A stretch of 64,000 nt of DNA from Lentisphaeria bacterium. GTDB lineage: Bacteria > Verrucomicrobiota > Lentisphaeria > Oligosphaerales > Oligosphaeraceae. Under the pieces are notes generated by a model, which saw only the letters and a program-made list of their open reading frames with translations, ran no database searches and had not been told where the DNA came from. This document shows positions 8,317 through 16,834 of the stretch, piece after piece (the first letter of the stretch is position 1; every line of letters starts with the position of its first letter). Location of the stretch: positions 1 to 64,000 of the forward strand of contig JAKSPB010000008.1 in assembly GCA_024405215.1 (NCBI GenBank), read 5' to 3'. Both the position numbers and the translations under genes were made by a program.

Positions 8317-10062
8317 TCATTCCACTTCGAAGGCGAAAATGGTCTTTGGAGTGGAATCCAATGGGCGCAGGATGATTTTTTTCCCTTGGCAGTTCTGCAG
8401 GTCGAAATGAAGGAACCGCTGGTGATTGTCCCGGATGGTCAGAATGGACTTCCCGTCGATTTCCAGGTCAAAATTCCGGAGGAGTTCATCGGGGAGGCTC
8501 TTTTCCGGAGCGTTCAGGGGATATTGGCTGGGAAGATTCCGGTCGCGACGGTTTGCGGAGCGTTTCAGGAGGCCACTGTCCAGAACCAGGCGAACGCCAT
8601 GGATTTCTTGAATTGCATCCAGCTCGTACTCCACGTATGCGCCGGTTTCGCCACGCCAGAAGGACTGCAGCTCCTTTTCGTCTCGGGCCCGGTTTCGGCC
8701 CGAGCGCAGCATTTCCGCATGGGGACGATTGGAACGGATTGTCGCTTCGCGGGTGAGAGCGGAAGGTTCGTGCTTCAGGCCAAGGATCGTGACATCGTCC
8801 GCCAGAAGCCTCTTTTGGACGTCGGCGTAATGTTCCCGGGCGATGTCACCAGGCAGCCGCTTTTGCTGGATGGCAAGGGCGGCGCAGGCACCGCCCGCCT
8901 GTCCCAGCTGCATGCAGGTCGCCATGACCCGGGTGGAGGAGAGGGCGACATGGGAGACGGAGATATTTCGTCCCGCGAACATCAGATTGGGGACGTTCAC
9001 GGAGCAAAGTGCGCGCAGGGGGAGCGTATAAGGCTGCTGCGGGACGATGTTGGTATTGGGTTCTCCGCGATGCCGGATCCCGGCCGGGTGATGGTCGTCC
9101 ACTGGCCAACCGCCGTATGCGATGGCGTCCGGCCAGTTTCCGCCATTGAGAATCTCTGTTTGTGTGACGGTAACCAGGCCTTCATAGCGCCGACTTTCCC
9201 GTTTTCCGGGCAGGAATCCGATCCAGTCCACGCCCCAGTTTCCTGCCTTGTGGTCACCCCGGTTCTTGATGTGGTCGAGGACGCCGGCCATGGAAGACAG
9301 CACTTCGTCTTTTACCGACTCCGTGTCGGCGATGGAGTTCTGTTCGCCCCCCAGTTCAACCCACCAGAAGTTCTGCATGGCATCAATATTGTGTCCGCGC
9401 CCCGGGGGAAAATCTTCTTCCTTGGGATAGAATTGTGCCCAGGAAGGCGGAATGTATTTCACCGGATGGTCGTATTCCCGCAATTGTGCCAGGCAGCTCA
9501 GGCCCATGGTCTTGGCATCCGCATGGTCTGGCGCGAGGGACTCGCCGTAGGTGCCCTTGCCTTCGCGTCCGAAATGATGCTTAGCACCGGTCAAGGGAGC
9601 CAGAATGGAGTCGCCGGAGCAATCCATGAAGATTTCTGCTGTCACCCTGTGGAACTGCTGGGTGGTCATCTGCCAGCCGGTGACGTTTAGGATCTTCCGG
9701 GATTGCTCATCGCATTCCGCATCGCAGCAGCTGCAGTTGAAGAGCACGGTCAGATTTTCCTGGAATCGCACCTTTTCGTAGAGGATGGAGTCCCAGATTG
9801 ACCAGTTCCCCTGGGGATTCCGATGCAGGTTCTCCAGGCGAAGTTCTTCGACAAGGCCAGTCTCCTGATAATTCTGGCATCCGCAGATCCACATCCGAAT
9901 CTCGCCGGAGGCATTGCCGCCAGGCACGGGGCGTTCTTGCATCAATAATACCTTGATGCCCTGGCGGGCAGCCTGGATGGTTGCGCCCATGCCCGCCAGG
10001 CCCCCGCCGATGACGCAGAGGTCGGTTTTGTGTTCAACAGTCTGAAGACAAGCGTGGTGCAT
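8317..10062 (-). CDS. FAD-dependent oxidoreductase with C-terminal discoidin-like domain
   Basis: 581 residues. The N-terminus has the dinucleotide-binding fold (TDLCVIGGGLAGMGATIQAA, G-G-G-x-x-G), followed by GNASGEIRMWICGCQN. This matches the FAD_oxidored family (PF12831) often found in PVC and Bacteroidetes polysaccharide loci. From about residue 410 (EPSALTREATIRSN) a beta-rich tail with AYVEYELDAIQEIHGVRLVLDS looks like an F5/8 type C (discoidin) sugar-binding domain. There is no signal peptide. Its position just before a secreted glycosidase suggests a role in oxidising a sugar during glycan breakdown; the substrate is unknown. Confidence 0.8.
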   Translation of the reverse strand: MHHACLQTVEHKTDLCVIGGGLAGMGATIQAARQGIKVLLMQERPVPGGNASGEIRMWICGCQNYQETGLVEELRLENLHRNPQGNWSIWDSILYEKVRFQENLTVLFNCSCCDAECDEQSRKILNVTGWQMTTQQFHRVTAEIFMDCSGDSILAPLTGAKHHFGREGKGTYGESLAPDHADAKTMGLSCLAQLREYDHPVKYIPPSWAQFYPKEEDFPPGRGHNIDAMQNFWWVELGGEQNSIADTESVKDEVLSSMAGVLDHIKNRGDHKAGNWGVDWIGFLPGKRESRRYEGLVTVTQTEILNGGNWPDAIAYGGWPVDDHHPAGIRHRGEPNTNIVPQQPYTLPLRALCSVNVPNLMFAGRNISVSHVALSSTRVMATCMQLGQAGGACAALAIQQKRLPGDIAREHYADVQKRLLADDVTILGLKHEPSALTREATIRSNRPHAEMLRSGRNRARDEKELQSFWRGETGAYVEYELDAIQEIHGVRLVLDSGLLKRSANRRDRNLPSQYPLNAPEKSLPDELLRNFDLEIDGKSILTIRDNHQRFLHFDLQNCQGKKIILRPLDSTPKTIFAFEVE

Positions 10063-10093
10063 GGTTATGCAAAATACTCGGGGATGGCAAGGG

Positions 10094-10134
10094 AAAGAGA
10101 GAAAACGCCTGCGGCTTCGTGGCTGCCGCAGGCG
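10094..10134 (-). terminator. Rho-independent terminator after the 10166-12892 glycosidase
   Basis: A perfect 10-bp stem (CGCCTGCGGC / GCCGCAGGCG, 10106-10115 with 10125-10134). On the minus strand it is followed by GTTTTCTCTCTTT. It lies 32 bases beyond the stop codon of the minus-strand gene. Confidence 0.75.
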
Positions 10135-10165
10135 CTCTTGCAGGGAAAAATCTACCGCTTGGGCT

Positions 10166-12892
10166 CTACTCCAGGTGGAAGAGCTTCATGCCGATTTCCT
10201 CGGTGAGTTCCACCTCGATGGAGGATTTCTTCTCTGGAGCGCACTTTTCAGGAAGCATTTCCGTGACGGTGCGTTCTTCCGGCAGTGTAATGGTATATTT
10301 TCCCGCCTTTCCGTTGATGGAAACGAAGGAATCCGTTGCCCAGATGACTGCCGTGCCAGAGTTTTCGTAGCAGTGGATGCCGTTTTCGCGGAAGATTGCC
10401 TTCCATGCGTCTCTGGAGAGGAATCCCGTTGTGGAATAGTATTCCAGAGCGTCGCCGTTCCTGCGTGAGGCGAATGTGATTTCATCCCTGCTTTCGTTGC
10501 GCCATGCCAGCGGCGTGATGTCTTTTTCGACGATGCCGAAAGACGGTCCCATGACGATGTCGGAAAAAGGCGTCATCCTGCCGCCGTTTGCCATGATGGC
10601 GCAGCCGTCGTGGGCGACGGCCTTTTCCGTGACTGCGAAGCCCGTGAGGTCGCGGATGCCGTCGACGCTGTGGCCGTTGGCGTCCAGATAGCCTGGCGCG
10701 TAGAGCCACACGATGCTCTTGCCGGCCTGGCGGAGCTTTTCAATGATGGCGCGTTTCTCAGGCGTCAGATAGAAGATGTTCGCCATCACATAGATCTGGT
10801 AGTCGCGTACGTTCGGATTGGCGAGGTCGCTGACGAGCAGCACGTCGAATGGAGTGCCAGTGTGTGTGAGTTCCTGCGCGTTGCAGTCAAGCATCAGGTC
10901 GATGTTCGTCGTGGAGATGCGGTTGTAATAGACGCTCTCCAGGTCGGCGACGACCGCCACGCGGGAGACGGGCTTGTTGCCTTTGGCCGCCAGGTCCCGG
11001 AGTTCTTTGATCTTGCGGAAGAACGCGAGAATCTGCGGGTCGTTGTACCAATGGCGTGTGAAGTCCATGAACCAGCAGCCTGCGTTGCGGCAGAGGGTCT
11101 GCGCCAGGTCGCGGGAGAGGGTGGTGACGGACTGCGCGGGGGTGTAGACGTGGCGGTGGTATGTCTCCTCCACGGCCAGATGGGTTCTGCTGTCGTGCTC
11201 CTGAATCTGTATCTTTCCGCGCAGCCTGTGGCTCTCCACGGGACTGCGTCCGAACTCGGCATCGTCCACTTCACGGTTGGAGTAGAGATCTGGCGCGGAC
11301 TGCCAGTCGACAACGCCCGAGGCGAGGAGCTCTTCGTTTTCCAGATGCCACGCCTCCACGGGATAGTGCATTCCGAAAAGGTAGCCGTGATAATTGCCTA
11401 CGAGTTTGCGATAGCCGCAGGCTTCCTTGATGGCGGTGTCCCACGCAATGACTAGATCGCGCATTTCACCCTGCATGGTGTGCAGGAAGTCTATGACGGC
11501 TGCGTTCTCCACGGGATCGCGCAGCGTGCCCAGCGAGTCGATGGATGCGTTGCGTTCGTCGATGCCTGGAATCTTGGCGGTGTCGATGGTGACGGCGTTG
11601 TCGTTCCAGGCTTTCTGCAGCGCTTCGTCGGTGCCGTATTTCTTGCCGAGGTATCTTCGGAAGGCCTCTTCCATGCGCTTGCAGGTGCCTGGCATGTGGG
11701 AGCGCATGCCAAGATAGTGCCATTCGCGATAGACGCCGAAGTCCACGCGATAGGAGATGACGCGCTTGCCGATGGGCAGTGATTCCACGTAGTTGACCAC
11801 CTTGCGCAGATATTCCGCGCCGTCCTTGCGCCATTTCAGCGACGCGTAGGAGGGTGAGCGGACGTTGTTGACGGGATCCTTCTCCGCGAGGTTCACGCCG
11901 CCCACGCCGTAGTCCATGAGTTCGTCGGGATTGGCGTCCATCCACCATTTCGTGGAGCCGTTCAGGTTGATTGCGAAAATCAGATATGCGTCAGGATTCA
12001 GAAGAAGCGCGTTATAGAGCCGGTCGTGAATCTGCTTCTCGTTGATGCTGCCGTCGGCGTTCCAGCAGTCGCTTTCGATGCCAAGGAAATAGAGGTCCAG
12101 TCCGCCCCGGTGGAAGTTCTCGATCTTCTCCTGCGTCTTTTCGGAATCGTAGGGCCATGCGTAGGGCGCACCGTAGAGAAGCGCGTCGACTTTTCTGCCG
12201 TTCAGCACGAATTTCGGATTGGTGTCCGGAAGGACCTCCGTGGTGACGGTCAGTTCCGGCTCCGCCTCAAGCCTTTTGTTCAGGGCAGTCATCTTGTCTT
12301 CAGCCATCTTTTTCTCCTTGTAGTAGACTTCTCTTTCTGCGTCGTCATAGATTTCGCGGCAGTTGTATGTCTCGGCCCAGGGGGCCGTCAGCGTATTGCC
12401 CATGTCCAGCGGTTCCGCCCAGCCGCTGTCGTCGAAATCCTTATCCAGCCAGCCGCTGTCCGCCGTGCGGGAAATCTTCCATGATTTGTTCGTGAATACA
12501 TCCAGCTTGGTCTTTCCACCGGCGCTTATGGCAAGATGCCCGATAAGGCCGCCGGGGCCGGAGCCGTTTCGGATTTCGACGCAGAGGACATTCCTGCCGT
12601 CCTCAAGAAAATCAGTCAATGTAAAGCCATTGGTGGAGCCGCTCGCCACTTTTGCTGCCTTGTGTCCGTTGAACCAGATGACCGCCGAATCGTCCGCCCG
12701 GTAGAAGAAGGTGGCCTTTTCGCCTTCCGTTTTTTCCCAATGAAAGACGACACGCGCGTAGCGGGAGGCATTCGTCGTCTTTTCGCCGAACTGCTCAGGA
12801 TACCAGATCCAGCGCGCCTTGCTGTCAATCGACGATTTGGCAAAGAGCATGGATGCCAGCATCAGGGCGACAATAAAGAGTCTTTTTGTCAT
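10166..12892 (-). CDS. Large secreted glycoside hydrolase, GH42-like architecture
   Basis: 908 residues from ATG 12892, chosen because a signal peptide follows at once (MTKRLFIVALMLASMLFA). The N-terminal 150 residues (SKARWIWYPEQ, FFYRADDSAVIWFNGHKA) are a jelly-roll like those before alpha-rhamnosidase or beta-galactosidase barrels. The middle resembles a long TIM barrel (YLIFAINLNGSTKWWMDANPD, VISYRVDFGVYREWHYLGMRS). The region QIYVMANIFYLTPEKRAIIE, then KLRQAGKSIVWLYAPGYLD, looks like the beta-galactosidase trimerisation (Rossmann-like) domain. A periplasmic or outer-surface enzyme; the substrate cannot be told. A prepilin-type gene lies upstream on the same strand, with a hairpin between them. 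Confidence 0.75.
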   Translation of the reverse strand: MTKRLFIVALMLASMLFAKSSIDSKARWIWYPEQFGEKTTNASRYARVVFHWEKTEGEKATFFYRADDSAVIWFNGHKAAKVASGSTNGFTLTDFLEDGRNVLCVEIRNGSGPGGLIGHLAISAGGKTKLDVFTNKSWKISRTADSGWLDKDFDDSGWAEPLDMGNTLTAPWAETYNCREIYDDAEREVYYKEKKMAEDKMTALNKRLEAEPELTVTTEVLPDTNPKFVLNGRKVDALLYGAPYAWPYDSEKTQEKIENFHRGGLDLYFLGIESDCWNADGSINEKQIHDRLYNALLLNPDAYLIFAINLNGSTKWWMDANPDELMDYGVGGVNLAEKDPVNNVRSPSYASLKWRKDGAEYLRKVVNYVESLPIGKRVISYRVDFGVYREWHYLGMRSHMPGTCKRMEEAFRRYLGKKYGTDEALQKAWNDNAVTIDTAKIPGIDERNASIDSLGTLRDPVENAAVIDFLHTMQGEMRDLVIAWDTAIKEACGYRKLVGNYHGYLFGMHYPVEAWHLENEELLASGVVDWQSAPDLYSNREVDDAEFGRSPVESHRLRGKIQIQEHDSRTHLAVEETYHRHVYTPAQSVTTLSRDLAQTLCRNAGCWFMDFTRHWYNDPQILAFFRKIKELRDLAAKGNKPVSRVAVVADLESVYYNRISTTNIDLMLDCNAQELTHTGTPFDVLLVSDLANPNVRDYQIYVMANIFYLTPEKRAIIEKLRQAGKSIVWLYAPGYLDANGHSVDGIRDLTGFAVTEKAVAHDGCAIMANGGRMTPFSDIVMGPSFGIVEKDITPLAWRNESRDEITFASRRNGDALEYYSTTGFLSRDAWKAIFRENGIHCYENSGTAVIWATDSFVSINGKAGKYTITLPEERTVTEMLPEKCAPEKKSSIEVELTEEIGMKLFHLE

Positions 12893-12925
12893 TGAGGTAT
12901 GAAACAACGGTTGTAGAATATGGGA

Positions 12926-12966
12926 AACCTGCCGCGAAAGCATTGTTTGCGCCATCGCGGCAGGTT
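12926..12966 (-). terminator. Stem-loop between prepilin-type gene and downstream glycosidase
   Basis: A perfect 12-bp inverted repeat (AACCTGCCGCGA / TCGCGGCAGGTT, arms 12926-12937 and 12955-12966) starting 18 bases after the stop codon of the prepilin-type gene. The U-tract is poor, so it may be a weak or partial terminator that lowers expression of the downstream hydrolase relative to the pilin-like protein. Confidence 0.55.
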
Positions 12967-12983
12967 ACGATTTCATTCACGAA

Positions 12984-13835
12984 TTAGCGGCCCTTGTCGC
13001 CGCCGTAGACATCGATGCCGGGATACCAGTAGAACTTCATGCGCAGCGCGGAGGCGGTGGTGCCGTCAGTGAAGGCGGCCTTGTTGACGGATTCCACGTG
13101 GCCATCGCCGAAGGAGAAGTTGCAGGCCAGGCTGTGGCGGCAGTAGCCGAGCTTGACGCCTTCGTTGAGGGCGACCATGACGCCGACGTGGGTCCAGTTG
13201 GCGGTGCTGTAGTAGCTGGCGTTGCCGGCCTTGTCGGTGTTGACGCCGTCGGTGATGTTGACGTAGATGCTGGGATACTTGATGGAGCTGATGCGGTGCC
13301 AGGTGCAGGACTTGTTGCAGCCGGACTGGTCCATGCCATTCTCGCTGTTGTAGATTCGCTCGTTGTAGCCCATGCCGATGTTGGCCTGGTAGCAGGTGTT
13401 CATGCCGCAGCGCCAGTCAGGCGGGCAGGAGGGGCACATGTAGATCTTGTGCCAGTTGGAGTTGTCGGTGCCGGTGCCGGCCATGTCGGCGGCAGGGTCC
13501 TTCTTCAGGAAGTCGTCGCCGCTCATGGGAGCGCCGGGCAGCAGCGGGTTCAGAGTCTGCCAGGTGGCGGCGCGCCAGTTGGTCAGCCAGTCGCCGTATG
13601 CGGCCCAGTCGGACTGGGGATAGTCGTAGGCTGCGTAGCAGATGGGCAGCAGGAAGTCGTCGCTGTCGTTGGTGTAGAGGAGGTTGCCCAGCTGGATCTG
13701 CTTCAAGTTGTTGGTGCAGCTGATGGCGCGGGCCTTCTCGCGGGCCTTGGAAAGCGCGGGCAGAAGCATGCTGGCCAGGATGGCGATGATCGCGATGACG
13801 ACAAGCAACTCAATGAGGGTGAAGGATTTCTTCAT
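12984..13835 (-). CDS. Prepilin-type N-terminal methylation protein (DUF1559-like)
   Basis: 283 residues with a strong AAGGAG site 6 bases before the ATG. The start [23 protein letters not shown] is a class III (type IV/type II) prepilin signal: a short basic leader, cleavage before Phe, Glu at +5 and a hydrophobic helix. [17 protein letters not shown] follows, then a globular domain with several Cys and Trp. Such proteins are very numerous in Lentisphaerota genomes and usually sit beside glycosidases. They are assumed to be pseudopilins or surface proteins, with no proven role. It is probably co-regulated with the glycosidase downstream and divergent from a GntR-LacI regulator. Confidence 0.85.
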   Translation of the reverse strand: MKKSFTLIELLVVIAIIAILASMLLPALSKAREKARAISCTNNLKQIQLGNLLYTNDSDDFLLPICYAAYDYPQSDWAAYGDWLTNWRAATWQTLNPLLPGAPMSGDDFLKKDPAADMAGTGTDNSNWHKIYMCPSCPPDWRCGMNTCYQANIGMGYNERIYNSENGMDQSGCNKSCTWHRISSIKYPSIYVNITDGVNTDKAGNASYYSTANWTHVGVMVALNEGVKLGYCRHSLACNFSFGDGHVESVNKAAFTDGTTASALRMKFYWYPGIDVYGGDKGR

Positions 13836-14107
13836 CTTTTCTCCTTGGCGTGTTGGTTGGGTGGTTGTTGGGTTTCAAACGCGGAAGACGTCCGGGGAAT
13901 GCTTGGTATGAATTTACAAAATGGGAAAATGATTCGTAAAAACATTACCAAACATATTATCTGTACTTTTTCACGGATTTCAAGTGTTTTCTGGAAAATT
14001 TTTCAAAAAATTTCTTGTCGGGAACGAGGGGAAATCTCCCTTTCGCAGTGCGAAATGTCTGAAAGGGAGTATCTTTGGGCATTTCCCACTTCCTTCTTGA
14101 TCTTCCC
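13836..14107. promoter_or_regulatory. Divergent promoter region with candidate operator palindrome
   Basis: This 272-base AT-rich interval separates the minus-strand prepilin/glycosidase genes from the plus-strand GntR-LacI regulator. At 14041-14055 there is a perfect palindrome TTTCGCA-G-TGCGAAA inside a wider pairing CCCTTTC...GAAAGGG (14038-14067). Position and symmetry suit the binding site of the adjacent regulator. Promoter elements are not clear enough to place. Confidence 0.5.
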
Positions 14108-15175
14108 ATGCCCACGTCCATCAATCCTCCGCAGCGCGGAATTCCCTTCCAGACCGCCTTTTTGGCGGACATCCGTCACGGCATCTATTCTCCTGGCGAG
14201 AAGCTTCCTTCCGAGCGCGGCCTGGGTGTGACGTATGGTTTCAGCCGTCCGACGGTCCACAAGAATCTGGAGGAGCTGGCTGCGCAGGGGATTGTGGAGT
14301 ACCGCAACCGGACGGCCTACGTATCGGCCAATGTGATGCAGCTTCTGGAGGCGGAGAGCCCCGTGGGAAGAGTCGTTCTTCTCATGAACCACGACAACTA
14401 TTTAAACCTCATCTACGCCTCCATCAACAAGATCCTGATGGAGCGCCTGGGAACGCTCTTCCACATCCGTCTTCTGGTGACGCAAGGCGAGGACCCGGGC
14501 ATTCTGGCGAGCATCCATCCGGAGGACGTGGTGGTGGTTCTGGGGCTCTTTCTGGCCAGGGGGCTTTTCAAGGCCATCAGCGCGAAGTGCCGGAATATTT
14601 TCGCCGTCAATTTCAAGTCCCGGTTCGGCAACTGGCTTTTGCCCGACAACTACCAGGCGGGAAGGAAGATGGCGGAGATGCTTTATGGCCGGGGCCATCG
14701 GAAGATCGCCGTGGTGCTGCGCTCCAATGACGACGCGGAGTTCGAGGAGCGCTTTCGCGGTGCATACGATTTCCTGGCGGAACAGGATTGCGACGCGCTG
14801 CGGATGCTGACATCTGACAGGCGCGACTACAAGGAGGTCGTCCAGATGCATTTCGACGAGTTCGTATGCCGGCACGAGGCCACCGCGCTGCTGTGCCTGC
14901 GGCATTCCATGGCCTTGCAGCTTTATGATCTGGCGCGGGAACACGGGATGGTCATTCCCAGGGATTTCAGCCTGGTCAGCTTCGATGACAACTACGGCTC
15001 CGAACTGCTGGATCCGCCGCTGACCTCCTGCCGCTATCCTGTCGTGGTCATCGCCGAGAAGCTCCTCACCGCCATTCCCAAGGCATTCGAGATGGAGCGC
15101 GGCACGAAGTTCCTTCAGGAGACCATCGCACCGCTGCTGGTGGAACGCGATTCCGTGGCTACGCTGCAGGGGTGA
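14108..15175 (+). CDS. GntR-type DNA-binding domain fused to LacI-type sensor (transcriptional regulator)
   Basis: 355 residues from ATG 14108; an earlier in-frame ATG at 14075 lacks support. Residues about 10-75 form a GntR winged helix (IRHGIYSPGEKLPSERGLGV, then FSRPTVHKNLEELAAQGIVEY). Residues about 90-355 form a LacI/periplasmic-binding-like ligand domain (GRVVLLMNHDN, GRGHRKIAVVLRSND, RDFSLVSFDDNYGSELLDPP). This GntR-LacI hybrid usually senses a sugar from the adjacent catabolic genes; here the divergent prepilin and glycosidase genes are the likely targets. Confidence 0.85.
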   Translation: MPTSINPPQRGIPFQTAFLADIRHGIYSPGEKLPSERGLGVTYGFSRPTVHKNLEELAAQGIVEYRNRTAYVSANVMQLLEAESPVGRVVLLMNHDNYLNLIYASINKILMERLGTLFHIRLLVTQGEDPGILASIHPEDVVVVLGLFLARGLFKAISAKCRNIFAVNFKSRFGNWLLPDNYQAGRKMAEMLYGRGHRKIAVVLRSNDDAEFEERFRGAYDFLAEQDCDALRMLTSDRRDYKEVVQMHFDEFVCRHEATALLCLRHSMALQLYDLAREHGMVIPRDFSLVSFDDNYGSELLDPPLTSCRYPVVVIAEKLLTAIPKAFEMERGTKFLQETIAPLLVERDSVATLQG

Positions 15176-15227
15176 AGTTCTGTTAAGGCATTCGTTTTTC
15201 TCCGGAATGCGCCGGATTGGCGATTGA

Positions 15228-15255
15228 GGATTTTTGCAGGAACCTGCGAAAATCC
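15228..15255 (+). terminator. Strong stem-loop downstream of the regulator gene
   Basis: The arms GGATTTTTGCAGG and CCTGCGAAAATCC pair over 13 positions with one G-U, spaced by two bases, about 50 bases after the regulator's stop. The U-run is part of the stem rather than after it, so it is terminator-like but not a textbook site. Confidence 0.4.
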
Positions 15256-15303
15256 ACGATAAAAGAGGGAAAATGAAGAAAACGGCATTTTACGATTAGG
15301 GAA

Positions 15304-15423
15304 ATGCTGTTCTATCCATATCCCCAGGGAGCACGTGTCCCGGCGGAAGTGCAGGGCGGTTCCTACGATCCCGCCGCCGAGACCCTGACGCTTACGCAAC
15401 ACGCTTTCTCGGTGCGATGGTAA
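15304..15423 (+). pseudogene. 39-residue remnant resembling a GH5 C-terminal domain
   Basis: A short frame starting MLFYPYPQGARVPAEVQGG and ending in SVRW-stop. The pattern 'R/Y-PYP-x-A-x-x-P...SYDPAAETLTL' resembles the small beta-domain that ends GH5 endoglycoceramidase-type hydrolases ('RPYP-aGTP...fDp-t-tf-l'). The upstream catalytic domain is missing, so this is probably the last trace of a deleted hydrolase gene. It could also be chance. Confidence 0.35.
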
Positions 15424-15486
15424 AGCTGTGATTGTGTAACTTGTTTATTGGGAATAAGACTTGGTAATCATCGCTGTTTCTGTTCA

Positions 15487-15536
15487 AAATGTTCCATTGA
15501 CAATGGAATATATGTTCCATTGTCAATGGAACATTT
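15487..15536. promoter_or_regulatory. 50-bp perfect palindrome (two self-palindromic arms) upstream of AAA_14 ATPase
   Basis: The arms 15487-15508 and 15515-15536 are exact 22-base inverted repeats around TATATG. Each arm contains TTCCATTG-N-CAATGGAA, itself a palindrome, so the site has nested two-fold symmetry. It lies 83 bases before the ATPase start. It could be a tandem dimer operator, a transcription-attenuating hairpin or the scar of an inserted element. Confidence 0.7.
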
Positions 15537-15618
15537 CTGCATTTGCATTATATTAAGGAAACTGCAATGTTGAAGATATTTCTTTCTTCACGTTTTCACA
15601 TCCCCCAAATACCCGAAC

Positions 15619-16821
15619 ATGCTGGCCAGTGAATTGAATCTTCTGATTGACAAGCAGCGCGAAGAGTGGAAGCTTTCCAATGGCGTTCTGCGCGAAAAGA
15701 TGCGCGGCATTCCTGTGTTGGACAATTACGCGACCATCATCAGCGGCATTCGTCGTTGTGGAAAGAGCACGCTGCTTCGGCAATGGCAGTCGATCCAGGA
15801 GCAGCCTACGCTGATGTTGAGTTTCGACGATTTGCGGATGACGGGGTTTACGCAAGACGATTTCCGTGTCCTAGATTACGTCATAGCCGGAAGGAAGGCG
15901 CGTGTTCTGCTATTTGACGAGATCCAGACCATTCCTCATTGGGAGTTGTACATCCGGCAGAAACTGGATGAGGGCTGTTCGTGTCTGGTGACGGGGTCCA
16001 ACGCCTCCATGCTCAGCCGCGAACTGGGAACAAAATTGACGGGGAGACATATAGATGTGGAGTTGGCCCCCTTCTCCTTCAACGAGTTTCTTGCGTTCAG
16101 CCGTCAGGAACGGACAGCTTCATCGTTCCGGGACTATCTGTCCCGTGGAGGAATGCCTGGCTATTTGTCCAATGGCAATTCCGAGGTGCTTCGAACGCTT
16201 CTGGATGATATCATCTATCGGGACATCGCCGTGCGATATGGCTTGGGTGACGTGAATCTTCTGCGCTCGCTTTGTCTCTATCTGTTTGGCAATCTCGCCA
16301 ATCTGGTCAATCCCAGCAGGTTGCTTCAGACTTTCAAAGTTCGTTCAGCCACGACGATGCTTGAATATTTCAGCTATCTGGAGCAGGCATATCTGGTTCA
16401 TCGTATGTTAAAATTCTCACATTCGATTCGAGCACAACAGCTTGCACCAAAGAAAATTTACATTGCGGATTCTGCGCTGCACGGGCTGGGACAGGTCGCT
16501 CCGACTCCCGACATGGGCTATCTGCTCGAAAATGCCGTCTACGGCTTTTTGCGGCAGCGGTGGCCGGAAATCCACTACTTCGCCGACGACGGCTGTGAAT
16601 GCGATTTTGTGGTGCAGGATGCGCACGGTGCTTTCCAGGCTTTCCAGGTCTGCTGGGAATTGACGGATGCCTGTCGGGAACGCGAGTTGCGCGGACTGGA
16701 AAGCGCCATGAAGCGCCTGGGGCTGAAAGAAGGGGTCATCGTTACGTTTGACCAACGGGATTTTGCCATCATGGAGGGAAGGGAGGTCCACGTTGTGCCT
16801 GCATGGGAGTTTTTCAAATAG
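15619..16821 (+). CDS. AAA_14/DUF4143 family ATPase
   Basis: 400 residues. Walker A is GIRRCGKST at about 48-56, Walker B is RVLLFDEIQ at about 94-102, and sensor TGSNASML follows. The C-terminal DUF4143 part (from about 200, DDIIYRDIAVRYGLGD) ends in a nuclease-like segment (FADDGCECDFVV). The family is common in archaea and anaerobic bacteria, usually as lone accessory genes of unknown role, sometimes linked to defence or toxin-antitoxin-like spread. The length is normal. It is preceded by a remarkable palindrome and followed by a truncated relative. I see no Shine-Dalgarno site. Confidence 0.85.
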   Translation: MLASELNLLIDKQREEWKLSNGVLREKMRGIPVLDNYATIISGIRRCGKSTLLRQWQSIQEQPTLMLSFDDLRMTGFTQDDFRVLDYVIAGRKARVLLFDEIQTIPHWELYIRQKLDEGCSCLVTGSNASMLSRELGTKLTGRHIDVELAPFSFNEFLAFSRQERTASSFRDYLSRGGMPGYLSNGNSEVLRTLLDDIIYRDIAVRYGLGDVNLLRSLCLYLFGNLANLVNPSRLLQTFKVRSATTMLEYFSYLEQAYLVHRMLKFSHSIRAQQLAPKKIYIADSALHGLGQVAPTPDMGYLLENAVYGFLRQRWPEIHYFADDGCECDFVVQDAHGAFQAFQVCWELTDACRERELRGLESAMKRLGLKEGVIVTFDQRDFAIMEGREVHVVPAWEFFK

Positions 16822-16834
16822 CTTCTTCTCTCAA

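Noticed and set aside
8101-9690. Plus-strand frame of 529 codons over the FAD oxidoreductase
   Set aside because: Antisense to a gene with clear FAD motifs; no motifs of its own.
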